DNA from: Prunella strophiata
Lineage: Eukaryota; Chordata; Aves; Passeriformes; Prunellidae
Assembly: GCA_036583965.1 (NCBI GenBank)
Contig: JAZBQD010000030.1
Location: 51,523,551 to 51,587,550 of the forward strand
Reading direction: 5' to 3'
Length of the DNA stretch: 64,000 bases
Below are positions 38,901-51,415 of this stretch, one piece after another. How positions within the stretch are numbered: the first letter of the stretch is position 1; each line of letters starts with the position of its first letter. Made by a program: the position numbers and the translations under genes. The notes beneath the pieces are model-generated. The model saw only the letters and a program-made list of their open reading frames with translations, had not been told where the DNA came from and searched no databases.

Positions 38901-41900
38901 CCTGTAGCAAGCAACCACAATCCAGAACACCTGTATGATGCCATGCCATGCAAAGAGTTCAGGAGAGGTTCAGGACATCAGCAATGTTCTGGACCAGCAA
39001 TAGCAGTTGATTTGGTGGGCAAATTGACAAGGTAAAAAGGATTACAGCTATAGAAAAGAAAACCAACACAAAACCCACCCCCTCACACCACAAAACAACA
39101 ACAACAACAAAAATCCACCATGCCAAAACCCACTGGTACTTCTTTCCTGATTCCTCCTACTCAGTGTAGTTCTGAAAATGCAGGCAAGACATTCCACCTG
39201 AGAGATGTTTAGCACTAAGACTAGCACATTCCTTTCGGTATTCTGCAGCTAGGTAATCACAATTATTCAGAGAAAAGTCAGAATATCTCCTTGTAAACTA
39301 TACAGCAAGAAGAAAACAGAAAATCCTTTCTACCCTGTGCAACTGATCTGTCAAAGCCTTGAAACATGGGATCAATATCAATAAAATTACAGTGTAATGA
39401 ACTGTTAAATATTTCTAAAAATGTCATTGCATTAGAGACTTGAGCAGGGGATTCATCCCAGCTAACTTATAGGTATCTACAGCTGGCTGTCTGGATTTCT
39501 TGTACAGCCAGAAGAGGAGAGACAGGAGAGACAGAAACACTTTCAGGGATCAATTCACCATTTCAAATGCCTACCTTAGGATAAATGAATTGAATTTTAC
39601 CAGTGCCTGTTTCTCCCTATTGACTACAGAGTGTAGAAAACTAGTTCACATAGGGATGCCTGCATTGCAGACATCTATATTTGGACAGATGAGTTTCACT
39701 GCCACAGACCTGTATCACAAGCTTCAGTCTCTACTGCCAGCAACATCCTCACACAGCTATACACTCTCTTCCCTAAAACTTACCCAGTTTTCTCTTTCTT
39801 GCAGCAGATTTGAGGGTTGCCAGGGTCCTCAGCTCCATAACAACCAATTCTTTTATCCTCCAGCAACCCAAACAGCTTGGAAACTTGAGTTTCTACAGCT
39901 CCCTATCAGCTGCCTGGAAAGCTAAAATGGTTCCAGGTGCTCCCATGGGTATTGGCTCCCAAGCTTCCAGGCATCTGACTCAGGAACATGCCACACTCAT
40001 AGGAACTAATGAGCAGGAAAATCCTGGGGGAAGCTTATCAGAACTCCTTCTTTTCATGGTTTTGATTTTCAGTGAATTTTCTGCTGCTGATGAAAATTTT
40101 CTGTCCAGCTCAGTCAATGGTTCATTTAACAAAGAGCTGTGGATGAGGCTAATGACCTCTATGTGTGGCTCCAATTAGTATTGCCAGAAAATAGTAATAT
40201 TGGTTTTGCCTTTGCTCTCTCTCTTCCTTGTCCTGCCTTTTGCTTGTTGACAGGCCTCACTCCTGTAGTGGGAGGTGCAGCCCCCTTTTAATTGAGCCCC
40301 CATTTCAACAGACACATGATACAAGTCTTGGGTGTAAGCACTGTAAGTGTACACTTCACTTACAGCATCTATAGTTTTCACTGTTGCAATAGCTTGTTGC
40401 AATATCTGGTCACTTGAGATAATAAACATCCATTTTTGCCATTTAGGAATGAAGTTTTTGGAAGACTGCCCAGTTCAGCCACTGATTCCCTTATATCTGT
40501 TGGTGGGTGGTGTGATTGGCAGCTTAAAGGTAATGTGCCTTCTGTGTGTAAAAAATATTTTGTGTGACTCGACTTTGACTTGCTAGTTAAGACATGATGA
40601 CAGCCCCACACAGCCTCATGTACTGGGTGAGCTACTGGGATTGGACTGTGCTTGTTCCAGCACCAAAAGCACCCGTCAGTCAAGTGAGCTGCTAATGAGC
40701 TCAGCATTGTCCCACACATTGTGGTGTGACTTTCTCCTGCATCACAGCATCTGTGCTACCATCCCTACTGAGGGAGATGACTACTTAACATGGATGCCTG
40801 TGGTAAATGGGGTCCTTTTTCCACTAGCAATCCTCCAAGCATGTCAAATTTGTCTCCATTATTTTCATAGAGACAGGACAAAAAGTTAAGCAACTCTCCT
40901 TGCTTTGGGAGTACTGCAAAACCACTTGTGTTTGTACATAGTCCTTCACAAGTTCAATTTACTCCCACTCTGACCTGGCCAGAAGTAAATGACTGCAGCA
41001 GAATCACTTCCTTCCAAAGTAAATATATCCCTGCAACACAGCAGGGCTTATCAATCTAGATGCACTATTTTCTAACCACAACTACCTGTCTTCTAGTGGA
41101 CTGTGCTAACTTATATCTTTGCTGAGCCACAGTCTGGCAGTTTGACAAGTAGAGGCACCCTCATACCTGTGATAAACCCTGGTCACTATAAAGCTATATA
41201 ACTCTGCATTGACTCTAAAGGATCCACCTTGTTCTGACAGTCCCTTTGCAGATGGTGCTAACTGGCTTTTAGGGAGCATGAAGAGCCTTACCACAACATT
41301 TCTAGCCTTTCAGGACTGAAAGAAAGGGGAAAGAATCCTCTACTGCAGGTCTCTGCATTCACTGCACTCTTTCAGAGTGGTAACCCAACAAAACCACATA
41401 CATCACTGGGATATGAATCATGCCCTCTAAGGACCTTTGGTCAGTAAATAAGAAAATGAAAAAAAAAAAAAAAAAAGAAAGTGCTTAATCTTGTTACAAG
41501 GAATTTGCTATGTTGTGAGTTCTACTGGCAAATGCTTAGTCATTCGATCACACCAGTGGACTTTTCTGTATAATCAAAGGTTCATTTAATAATAGTTTAG
41601 AAAAGATTAGAGCAGAACTGAAAAGAAATTTGAGACTAGTGGATTGAAGCTTTAATCAAAAATGTTGACTCGTTCTTAGCTATTTCTGGTTTAAAAGTCA
41701 GTTTCTCTCACTATAACTAAGGTGGCAAATGGACCAGTTAATATTCATGCTGACATCAAATAATGGTTTGAATTTTACTTCAGTTGACAGCAGGACTGCT
41801 TATTTTGCAGTTTGGCAATGCATTTGGTCAGAACTTGATTAGCTTCACTCACATATTATCTCAGCACTTGGTCTGCAGCCAAATTCAAGTCTTTTGCCTG

Positions 41901-44050
41901 TCTGAACTCTGCCCTTTGTTCTGTTCACTGGACTGCACTGACTTCATCCAGCAGTGCCCTTGCTCAAGCTCTGAAAGTTAAAAGGTCACAGGATGGGTGC
42001 AGGATGAAGTCTGAATGGATGCTGTCCTGTGATGGACATCATCTAATGGCAAGTCATTCTAGCCCAGATCTGTGCAGACTGTAGGCTCCTCACCTATTTC
42101 TTCACCACCTCCAGTCTTTTAAAAAGCAATGGTAACTGTTCACCAAGGCAACTGAACCATTTAGAGCGCCCAGAGAGGCCTGTTGAATTCATGCCATGCT
42201 GCTCCATAAATGTATGTTCAGCAGCTAGTAACAATGTGAGCGACTGCCAGCAATTTCTTCAATCACGCTTGACAAGGCAATAACCATAAGAATTAAATGC
42301 ACTTTCTGTGAACTACTTAGATGCAGTTGAGATTCATAAATCTACCTGGGAGGTTTCTCTGACTGCCTCAAACCCAGTACTTGTCAGCCATTTAACCCCA
42401 TTCTCACTGCTGAGCTTGATGGAACCTGAGTGCTGAGCTGAAAGCTAAACGGAGGGAGGCAGGCTTCAGGTCCAGCCACAGGCACCCTCATGCAGAAACC
42501 TCAGAGCCAATGACCAGGCAGGTTTATCCCTCCTGCGCCTCATGAGTCTGTGTAAAATAAATGTTCATATGAGGAGATGATAGTTTGAGCAAGCCTGTTG
42601 CTTCGAGTGCTCAGCTAGATGTGAGACATCAGTGGAAACGCAGTTTTTTTGACTGTGTTGGTGCTGGGACTTTAAACTGTGTTTCTCAAAAACTGGTACC
42701 AACATCTGGGCTGGAAAACCAGTTGATTTTGTGAACAAATATTTACTCATTTATATATAATCAAACAGTTTTCCAGAGAAGAGTAAGAATAAGAGAAAAC
42801 TCTGGATTCTCTTGATAAGCTTTTCCTACTGAAAACGGGGTACATGGAATAAAATCTGAACCAGGAAAAATATATACCCAAACAGGTTTTCCTTGGCCAG
42901 TGCTCTGGAGAAAGAAGAGTGCAAACTTAGGGTTGCTCTTTTTCATTTCAAGCAGGAAAAACAAGCACAGATTATAACTCTGTGAAAAAGAACATGACTG
43001 AGAACTCCAGTGAATCTACCTGTGTTCTTTGTATTGCCAAGACTAAATGAGAAATCCAGGCATCACTGATGAGTCCTGCTGCATTTCCCTGTATACCAGA
43101 CCTTCCTAACCACCTGGCATCATTGTATTCCACATATTTCTCTGCTAGTTTCAACTGAAGGCAGGAATGGGGCAATCTGGGAAAATGGCACTTAATTGAA
43201 GAAAATTTGACAACAGTACATTGCAAGTACCTAAAGCAATTTCTTTGAGGTTTAAGTCATAGTCTATATGCTTCATAATTTGATATAAACTGATCCAACT
43301 ATATAACCATGGAAAAATAGAGTCAGAAGAGATAAATCTACCCACTACAAGGCAGGAACTACACTACTTAAGTAATTTAGCAGTTACTCTAATCTGTTCT
43401 TAAAAGTCTCCAGCGTGGGAGCTGCTGCCATCTCCCTACACAATCTGTTCTTATGCCTTTCCATCAGCAATTTTTTTCCAATGTATGACCCCAGCTGGTG
43501 AATAACCTACAAGGAAAAAATGCATTATTGTCCAGCAGTACCTGCCTCCTTTGTGGCTCCTTAGCTTTCTCTTACACTATTTTCCCACAGCCAATTTTAT
43601 TTGACCCAAAGACTGGCAGTAGCCAGAAGGTGTTCAGACTCTCTGCAGCCACTTCACTTACTCCCTTTTCTCCCCCAATGCCTCCAGGTGACTCTCCTGC
43701 TGTACGACTCCACCAGGATGAGGCAGCTGCTTTCCAAGTCTGTTGTGATTGATGATGATGACGATGACGAGTATCCCTGGAGGCAGAATGCTCACAAGTA
43801 CTACGTCCATCTAACCCTCAGCCTTTTCCTCTTCCTCTGGTTCATTCTTGGGAACTACTGGGTTTTTTCTGTGTACCTGCCAAATTTTATCCCGCCTTTT
43901 CATCAGCCTCAGGATTACTGTGACAAAACCCTGTACATTTTTGCTGTTGGTGTTCTCATTATTAGCCACACTGTTCTGTTTCTCCTTATCTTTTGTACTT
44001 GCTGCATATACTGTTTTTCCAGGCAAAGATTCTCTTCTGAGGAAGACTAA
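26880..44050 (+). CDS. TMEM272: TMEM272-like four-pass membrane protein, whole gene
   Basis: Four coding exons, 26880-26937, 34094-34153, 40447-40529 and 43688-44050, join in frame into 187 residues ending in TAA. The product resembles vertebrate TMEM272, a small multi-pass protein of unknown biochemical role. My recollection is that the human protein has a similar length and the same LLVGG-containing second segment. Likely membrane segments lie at about residues 21-39, 52-73, 107-129 and 149-174. A hydrophilic loop at 74-106 contains six aspartates in a row (89-94). The short C-terminal tail ends SSEED and follows a cysteine-rich stretch (C170, C172, C173, C176) that could be palmitoylated (inference). 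With four membrane segments, both termini should lie on the same side, probably the cytosol. The start ATG has A at -3 and G at +4. DHRS12 follows on the same strand. The exon structure and continuous frame make a pseudogene unlikely. Confidence 0.88.
31320..32200. promoter_or_regulatory. Intronic CpG-rich patch with CRE-like site
   Basis: CpG dinucleotides cluster here against a CpG-poor background, densest at about 31990-32190 where I count roughly 14. A perfect 12-bp palindrome GGCGATATCGCC lies at 31330-31341. A near-consensus CRE (TGACGTCG) lies at 32106-32113. A CTC trinucleotide tract runs from 32001 to about 32034. An alternative promoter or enhancer is possible, as is a GC-rich relic. 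No exon with good splice sites was identified at it. Confidence 0.4.
32001..32034. repeat. CTC trinucleotide tract
   Basis: Seven uninterrupted CTC units followed by CTT/CTC mixture. It reads as poly-glycine or poly-serine in spurious frames. Confidence 0.9.
34094..34153 (+). CDS. TMEM272: TMEM272 exon 3, first membrane segment
   Basis: A 60-nt exon between TTCTCCTTCACAG and the donor G|GTAAGT, an almost ideal pair. It completes Ala20, encodes CFIFGLLAFLALPLSMTFI (residues 21-39) and supplies the first base of the Gly40 codon. The peptide is a clean hydrophobic helix. Phase 1 at both ends matches the exons on either side. Confidence 0.88.
34495..35215 (-). mobile_element. Ancient CR1 LINE fragment, antisense
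   Basis: The region at about 34830-35170 follows the antisense consensus of old amniote CR1. 'gacagatgtctaacttgccc' is followed by 'tatccaacctaaatctatct', 'gcaaattaaacagattacag', 'ctgtttgaaggctgctatta' and 'cttctcttttgttttcccag', in the right order. The leading part (34495-34560) is less certain. Divergence is high, so this looks older than the CR1 copies with preserved TCTATG tails. Confidence 0.75.
38429..38443. repeat. Poly(A) tract
   Basis: Fifteen A, followed a few bases later by an 11-nt T run, so the two could pair as a small hairpin. Confidence 0.9.
39061..39112. repeat. A/C-rich low-complexity region
   Basis: ACAAAACC and AACAAC units over about 50 bp. Confidence 0.8.
40447..40529 (+). 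CDS. TMEM272: TMEM272 exon 4, second membrane segment
   Basis: An 83-nt exon between CCATTTAG and the donor AAAG|GTAATG. It completes Gly40 and encodes MKFLEDCP then VQPLIPLYLLVGGVIGSLK (residues 41-67). The LEDCP...IPxYLLVGG stretch is the most recognisable part of the family. It ends on a codon boundary, matching phase 0 of the next exon. Confidence 0.9.
41459..41476. repeat. Poly(A) tract, 18 nt
   Basis: Uninterrupted run of A in TMEM272 intron 4. Confidence 0.95.
43305..43490 (-). mobile_element. Ancient CR1 relic, antisense
   Basis: 'ctaatctgttcttaaaagtc' followed by 'tccagcgtgggagctgctgc' and 'catctccctacacaatctgt' follows the antisense old-CR1 consensus (around 'ctaacctgttcttaaaaacc' and 'cacaacctccctaggcaa'). 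The left portion is weaker. It lies within 200 bp of the exon 5 acceptor of TMEM272. Confidence 0.7.
43688..44050 (+). CDS. TMEM272: TMEM272 terminal coding exon
   Basis: The acceptor AG at 43686-43687 opens a 363-nt segment coding for residues 68-187 and the TAA stop. It carries the end of membrane segment 2, the acidic loop with six Asp (GAT/GAC codons at 43751-43768), membrane segments 3 (about 107-129) and 4 (about 149-174), and the SSEED C-terminus. The open frame extends upstream of the acceptor to 43601, but those residues belong to the intron and the CDS should not start there. Confidence 0.92.
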   Translation: MTLLLYDSTRMRQLLSKSVVIDDDDDDEYPWRQNAHKYYVHLTLSLFLFLWFILGNYWVFSVYLPNFIPPFHQPQDYCDKTLYIFAVGVLIISHTVLFLLIFCTCCIYCFSRQRFSSEED

Positions 44051-44449
44051 ATGCTACATAAATAAATCTCCAGATGTTTGGGAAAGCGTGTACAACAAAG
44101 AACAGGCAATAATTCACCCTTGTGCACATCTTTGTTGTATGATATATATGTGTGACAGCAGTCAGCTTCAAGGGGAAATTAAAAAGTACAGTGCCATCTG
44201 GAAATAGCTATGTTGGAATACAGCATAGTCTATGCAAAAATGCTGCTGCAGGTGCCAGGGTGTACTCCTGCTAACTTTTACATCCCATTTTTTAACTCCG
44301 GATGTTTTATCAGGAGCGAGCTCTTGCAGATGGCAAACTCCTCTAAAACCAGGTCCCCTTATGTTGTATATAGCACAGTATATCTTTGCCTATAAAAGTA
44401 GCCATGTTGTTCTCTTCACTGGGATCTGAACATCTCCCCATAGTCTTGC

Positions 44450-44535
44450 TGAGGTTTGCTATTGTCCCTGCGTTACAGATGAGGGAGCTGAGACAAAGGG
44501 TAATATCCAGGCCACTTTGCAAAGCATGTGGACTC
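44450..44535 (-). mobile_element. MIR-like (CORE-SINE) relic, antisense
   Basis: 'gttacagatgagggagctga' followed by 'gacaaagggtaatatccagg' matches the antisense MIR tail region ('ttacagatgaggaaactgag'). About 85 bp are recognisable. It may form part of the TMEM272 3' UTR if the transcript extends this far. Confidence 0.6.
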
Positions 44536-47500
44536 TGGGAACTCTGACAGTAACTGAGATGCTCACTACAGAGCCACTCAGGCCACTGTCAGACTGGCCA
44601 GTAAGAAGCTGTGATAGCAATACAAGCATGTATAAAAGGCAACCTGAATATGGCCCTCAGGTCTCTTCTGAACTTGGACTAGGAGGCATCTATGTCTAAC
44701 TTTGGGGCTAAACCAGACAGTACACATGCATCCATATATATCCAATACATTGAAAGTGAGCCAAGGCTCCTTTGCAAGTCTTTGGCAGAACAAAGAACTG
44801 AGCTACTGAGTGTCAGATCGGTGCTTCAGCCAGGGCTCAGCACTCCCCAGTCAGGGGATACACTTTTTCTATAGCAGTAATTTGTCAGTACCACACTAAC
44901 ACAAAGATTACTGTCAAACCATTGTGATCAAGTTCATAGAAAAACTGATGATGGTACCTTGGTATTTTGAATGTAAACCACAACAATAAGACATGGGTGA
45001 GGATGTGAGAATTTCAGGCAGATGTGTTCTCTACAGCAGTTCTCTGGTTGTGGTGTGAATGTACATTTGATTTGTTCACTTTGGTGCTGTACATATGGAA
45101 ATCTGTACTTAATGGACAGATGTAATGCAAACAGCTTTTCAGTCAGCAGCAGCAGCTTCAAAAGCACCAGCATGCAGAGAGACAATTTTCTTGTGATGCA
45201 TAATGGAACAACCCCAGAAGTGGTCCTGGTAGATTGTTTTTTCATGTGTTGGTGAATACAGTGTAAAAGTGCTCTTTCTGCTTTTGCTCTTATGCACTTA
45301 TGTTAATGTGGTCAAAATGGAGGGGCTCCCCTCTAGATGAGCCTGAGGGTAGCCCAAGGCACAGGAAAAGAAGTGTGTTTTGTGTATTTTGTCTGTTAAA
45401 ACCCGAACAGCTGAAACCTGTACTTTAGAGAAACCAACAGGGTTATTAAATGCCTGTGAAAGGGTGAGATATGCAAAAGAGCTCAACAATATGCCACAGC
45501 TGAACAGGGTCTGCTCAACCATCCTTCCTGGGACTGAGGCTGGAAGCAGTGTAACATCTGTGGGAACCACCTGTCTTCAAACATGAATATTTATCTCACC
45601 AGCTATTGCATAGATAAGTAAGCCTGCATTTGGTTTACAAGGATTTTAATTCAGGCCCCAGATTTAACAATTGTTTATTTCCAGAGAACTAATCTTAGAA
45701 AGAAGGTAGGATAAAGATTAAATAATCTGACATGAGGGCAGTGTCAGTGTAGCATTCCCCTTCTCTGCAGCATCCATTCAGGAGAGGTCACAGCCAGGCT
45801 GCCCCATTCAGAAATCCATGGAATAGGTATTACTAATACTGCTGGCTGACTTAGGGCATGCACAGTTGTATGTAGGGAAATGTGACAAATGGAAATATTT
45901 CCTTTTATTTGTGAGCCTCAGATTGTATCTGGGAAAAATCACTGGCTCTGTTTCCTAAAGAGCTGCTCCACCACATAGTCTCCACTGCCCCTCACTTTTC
46001 TGAAACTTAACTGCTGCCAATGGTGAAATGCTAGAATTCCTTTTTCCCACCACAAACACTACAGTGGCTCATCATTTGGGCTTCAGGATTTCAGGGTTCA
46101 GTTCTGAACTGATCTATGGGATTTTACCTTCAGTGGAGAGCATCCTTCATTTGTTAAGAACCCAAAATGTTATGCCTATCAGAAGGCATAACTCCATCCA
46201 TCACTCAAATGCCACAAAGCAGTTTATCATTACATGGGAACTTTACCCAGAACCTGAAACAGGCATAAAACCAGAAAATTATACTCAGTTGATAATGCAA
46301 AAGAAATTTAACAAGAAAGTAGCTCCACCCACAGGGTTCCAGTACAAACTTCACTGTTTGTGCAAAATTCTGCTAGAATCATTCTTAATCACCAGGAATT
46401 AAGGGCTGACCTAAGTCTGAATTGATTCCAGTGACCTCACAGCAAGTGATGATGTCCTCCTATTGGAGCAAATAAGAGATTATAGTTCAGCCCAGAGGAG
46501 AAGAGATGTAAGGTGGCATTGCCTTGCATTTGCTGTGTGCTTTCATGAGCGTGGTTACAGCAGCTCAGCAGATGTGCAATGATTTGCCGAACTTCAGCCA
46601 CACAACAGTAAACCTGAGGCCTGTGCCTCATTCATGGAGGCTAAGACTGACTGATTCTCTACAGTCTGACATGGAGGATTAATTCTTCAGATAGGAGAAC
46701 CCAGTGCATCCACTGGCATCTTGGGAAAGTGCTGCTAAGTCACTGTGCTCATGTTCAATACCTGGTTGGTACAAACACAAAATTATAGAGGTGCTATTAA
46801 TGAGGCAGAAGACTTTGTGAAATATTTTGAAGTTATACAAAGTAAACAAAACACTTTACCTACAACCAAGAGAGAAAAACTTCTGCATTGATAGTATTTA
46901 CCTTTACCTTGTGTACATCAGTACATCAATACGCTATGGCACATGCAAGTGAGAACATCAACATCTCTAAAACTTATTGGAGCCATCAATTCTGTGCCCA
47001 GAGGGATCTAAGCATGCCTTCTGCACTTTCAGCAGACTGGAATCCTGCAAGACTGGAGCAGGGATACCTGGTTTGGGCATGCTGATTAGATACACCTGAG
47101 TCACAGTGACTCTTCTGACCCACCAGCAGCTGCATAGTTTATCTCAAGTTGCCCCAGTAGCGCTCAAATCTAAATGAAAATAGTTTAATTGAAGACACTT
47201 TATCTCCCTTAGGGGCAAGCAATGAACACGTGCTTGGGCCACAGCACCATAACTTGCAAGCAGCAGCATTTTGAACTGCCACAAACTGATGGTGTCCCAG
47301 ACATGCTCAGTCCCTACAGAAGTAGGTGTGGGACCTTAGCAAACAGCTGTGGGTCATTACAGCTCAAAGGTCAAGCAGCTGAAAATACAGTCTACACCTT
47401 AAAATGTTTAATTTGAATTTTGCCACTAGACTAAAATTACAAATTGAAAATGTTAATTTTCTTCCCACAGTTATAGAAATGTCTACTGAAAAACTGAACA

Positions 47501-49084
47501 AAGTACAGCTTAAGTTAGTTATTATGCACTCAATGTTGACTACAATGCAGGAAACCAGCTCTGTTTCAGTTTTATCGTCTCCCCTTCTTGAGAAGGAAAT
47601 ATCCATTTCCAGTACTTAAAGGAAAAATTATACATTACTTCAACAGATAAGATAGCCAGCTCACTGCTAGTTGTGAGTACTACAGAAATCTAATAATATG
47701 AAGACTCAAAGACAATTCTGTATGCACACACAGACTCTATACACAGACATACAAGTGCACTGTCAGGAGCCATGAAATAAGTTACACTTATTACAGTTTA
47801 TTGCCCACAGCATATTTGTCCTCTCACTACTCCACACTCTTTAGCAATAGGCATAAGATTCCAAAACTCTAGAGAGTAGCTTTCCACAGCTATTTTAGAA
47901 GCAGCAGACAAGACAAGCAATCCTTCACTCCAAATGTTGAACACAGACAGCTCCTACCTGCTGGCCCAAAGAAGAGAGAAGAGAAGAGCATCAGACATAC
48001 CACAGACCTCATCTTCTCAGGACTGGAAACTGGAACGCTGTGCTGCCAGAGATGATGATCTCTCTCACAGAGCACTTGCTCTGAGCTTTATAAGGTCCCA
48101 AGACATCAGGCTTTAAAAAACTGAAAGGTAACTGTGCAGAAAAAAAATAACCTAGAATAGCTTCTGCTTCTTTATGCCAAGAGCTGTTTCAAATGTCCCA
48201 GATCCTGAAATAGGAACAGTTGGTGTAAAAGATCCTAAATGCTTTGACTTTACAGGCAGAGGGCTACAAAGATTAAACTGATGATAACTCATATATATTC
48301 TAAACTAGACCAGTTTCTGTAAGTTATCTTGAATCTTTTCTCAGATAATTAATATTCTCCAACTTTTAGTTGATAGGGACTTTGCATCACAAGGAGGACC
48401 CTTGTATGTTCCACATACAATACAGAAAGGATTGTTACATCAGGACTGCAATTTGAAACTGTTGCTTGTTGGCATAGGTTTCTTCAGGTTCCTGTTCACT
48501 GCTGGAGTAGATGCATGTCCCACAGGTATCAGCCATAGGAAGAAACAGAAAATGTTTTTAGAAAGTATAGTACTTGAGGGAAAATAAAAAAAGGCTGGCA
48601 AATGCCATCTGATATTGCATAGTACAAGGAAACTGCTGAAAAGAACAATGTCATATTGAAAGATTTCTGAACAAATTGTATGAAATTCTGAGACATCATG
48701 TATATGTGTTTGTAACACTGAATTTCTACCAAATGTCTCATTTGAATAAAAATTAGTGTAAGTGCATAAGCCTATGTGACTGCAGCCTAAAAATGAGGGT
48801 ACTTTACATTTACCAGTCATGATAATTTTAATCAAGCCTGCTGCATTTTCACTGAGATTAAGTTATATCAGAGACTTATTTCGCCCACAGATTTGAATCT
48901 CAGCCACACTGCCTCTTCTGTATGATTAGTAATACTCAAGCAAAGAAAGAATCCATGATTCCCTTCCCCATGCTGCAGTACAGCAGCTCAAATGTGAGAG
49001 GTGCAAACTGTGGGCTTGCAAATCACTATACAACAAAGCTTCCTTTTTACAAAGTCCTCTTGATGCCCAGGTGAGTTAGGCACC

Positions 49085-49345
49085 TGCATGTGGAAGGGAA
49101 CCTACAAAAAAGATCGAGAGGGACTTTTTACAAGAGCATGTAGTGACAGGACAGTGAGGAATGGCTTCAAACAGAAAGAGGGTAGGTTTAGGTTAGATAA
49201 TAGGGAAAAATTCCTTAATGTAAGAGTAGTGAGGCACTGGAACAGGCTGTTGGCCCAGAGAAGTTGTGGGTGTCCCATCCCTGGAAGTATTTAAAGACAA
49301 GTTGCATGGATTACTGAATAACCTGGTCTAGTGAAAAGTGACCAT
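49085..49345 (+). mobile_element. CR1 LINE 3' fragment
   Basis: Sense CR1 3' region. 'acaggacagtgaggaatggc' and 'aaacagaaagagggtaggtt' are followed by 'taggttagataatagggaaa', 'gtgaggcactggaacaggct' and 'catccctggaagtatttaaa'. Similarity ends near 49345 before the usual TCTATG tail, and an A/C-rich tract follows. Confidence 0.88.
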
Positions 49346-49386
49346 GCCCCTTTCAATGATATCTTATGGATTTGATTCTCAGTCCT

Positions 49387-49458
49387 TAAAAAAAAAAAAA
49401 CAAAAAACAAAAAAAAAAAAAACAAAAAAAAAAAAAAAAAAAACCAAAAAAAACCCCC
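49387..49458. repeat. A-rich (AAAAAAC)n-type tract
   Basis: About 70 bp of A runs separated by single C or CC. It follows the CR1 fragment closely. Its antisense frame reads as poly-Phe and is not a gene. Confidence 0.95.
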
Positions 49459-51415
49459 AGCCTTTAAGAATAATATGAAATGAGTACACAGGATGGAAAT
49501 GGTGGAGAAAAGAACCCCACTATTCACTCTTATTCACAAGCTTCTGTAGACAAGACCTTTTTATTATCACTGTTTACTTTTGCATTGCTATTCTACTTCT
49601 GCATGGATTTCACAATAGTAGATCATAACAAATATTATTTATTTTCAGAATGTGTCAGAAACAAAGCTGCTTCAGTATTTTTTGTGAACTTGTTTTTTTT
49701 AAAACTTGTCCAACTTGTCCAGGAGAAATAAGACTTTAAGTAAACAGGTCTGGTGCTTATTTGCATGGGAAGGTTTGGCTCCACAGCTTTGCATGGATAA
49801 ATTTCACATATCTCTGCAGTTTTTGTTACAAAAGCACAGGGAATGCTTGAAAACACAAAACTTCAGACTATTCCTTTGGCATTTGAACAAAACAGCAACC
49901 ATGTAAGCAGGTGTGTGTTTTCCCCTGCTTGTAGATATCTCTTTGAGGATACATTCTGCTAGATAACATCTGCAATTTGGCAGCAACTGGGCTGGAATAA
50001 AATGCTAATAAGCAGTAAGATTTGCAGAAGAATAAAAAATGTGTAGCAGGACACACCTGACTCAATAAGCCTGTAAGCATTCCTGTCCAACAGCTGGCAG
50101 TAAGAACAGTAATATCCAGCAGAAGAGCAGTAAGAAGAAAAACAGGTAGCTGAAGAAAATGTTAGTATAGATAACTGCATTACTGCCACAGCCTAGCAAC
50201 AAACATGTATGCATTCAAGTATGTTGTTTACTGTAAGAACATAAAGAATTTTTCAGTTATGGAAATCACAAAGTTATCTTTTACTGACTAAAAAAATTAT
50301 TCTCTAGGATGCATATCAACTATAACATTTTGGGTTTATTACTTTAAAAATATCCTAAGCCATCCTATTATTTTTAAAACAATTATATACACTTCAGCTT
50401 GCAAAAATTATTTGATATATAGGAGATTAACTAGGTTAGCAGCAGATTTAGCTGCTTCTCCCAGCCAATTCTTTCCACTTTGGGAGGACACTAAGCAGCC
50501 CCTCTCTTCACCAGGACATGCCTAAACTGGGGAAGCCCTGAGGCTCCCAGAGACCAGGGCCCTCAGCAGTTGATAAAGCAAACCTATAATTTTGGTAAGT
50601 CACAGCATGAGATTCCTTTTACTAGCCCCTGAGCAATGAGTGACAGATATGATGACATACTGCCACACTTGTTCCTCAGTAATAAAAGACTATTTGGTCT
50701 AGGGAAAGCCTGACTCTTCACTGGAAACAACACTGCTGATGACAGCAGCTGGCAAACTTGGTGATGACTTGGGTACACAACAAAGAAAACACCCTACTGT
50801 TCACAAAAACAACACGGGCCAGAATTCCAACCCTTCCCTGCATTCAGGATGAGCAGCTTTTGCTTCTCTCACCCTGCTACTACTACAAGCACTTCAGACA
50901 TGTCCCTGAGACCTCAGGGACTTAATGTTCCTCTTCAACCACTCACCAAACCTTCTGCTTCATCCAGACAACAGGACAAGTGTCAACTGCCTCTCCCCAG
51001 GCTGCTGACAGCTCTTGATTACTATTACACTGACTAGGGCTGTGCCAAGTTTCTAAAGCAGAGTCTTCAAGTGTTCTACATCCAAAGCTGAGGCCAGCAT
51101 GGTAAAAACAGGGCTGGGAGCAGCTCCCACCACAGTGGCTTGCACACAATTGCCACTTCCTTTGGAAACCTGGCCCCAATTAGAGAAGCAGAGTTTTCCA
51201 GCAAACCTGGCCCTTAAAGCCTGTGCCTGTTCCCACTACAATCAGTGGCAACTGAATCAGTTCTGATTGATTTAATAGGGGACAGGCACAGAGACTTAAT
51301 TAGAAAATTAGTAACTGCAAGGAAAGGAGGGAATGCCCAACAGCCTGCCAGATCCCTGGAAGGAAGCAAGTAAAGGAGCCAGTTGTCCTTAAGATCAAGA
51401 TTTTAGCCTCTCACC

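Larger units (their letters stand above)
34154..40446 (+). other. TMEM272: TMEM272 intron 3
   Basis: Begins GTAAGT and ends CCATTTAG. It contains an old antisense CR1 at about 34.5-35.2 kb and short A-rich tracts. Otherwise it is AT-rich sequence in which no exon is recognised. The 141- and 122-codon frames at 39.5-40.2 kb overlap each other and show no domain. Confidence 0.6.
40530..43687 (+). other. TMEM272: TMEM272 intron 4
   Basis: Begins GTAATG and ends ATGCCTCCAG. It holds a poly(A) run at 41459-41476 and an old antisense CR1 relic just before exon 5. No other exon is recognised. Confidence 0.6.

Noticed and set aside
43601..43687. In-frame upstream extension of the last TMEM272 exon
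   Set aside because: A good acceptor at 43686-43687 and phase 0 agreement with exon 4 show that this part is intron.
44061..44066. AATAAA as the TMEM272 polyadenylation signal
   Set aside because: Only 11 nt past the stop, which would give an unusually short 3' UTR. Not called as a feature, but not excluded.
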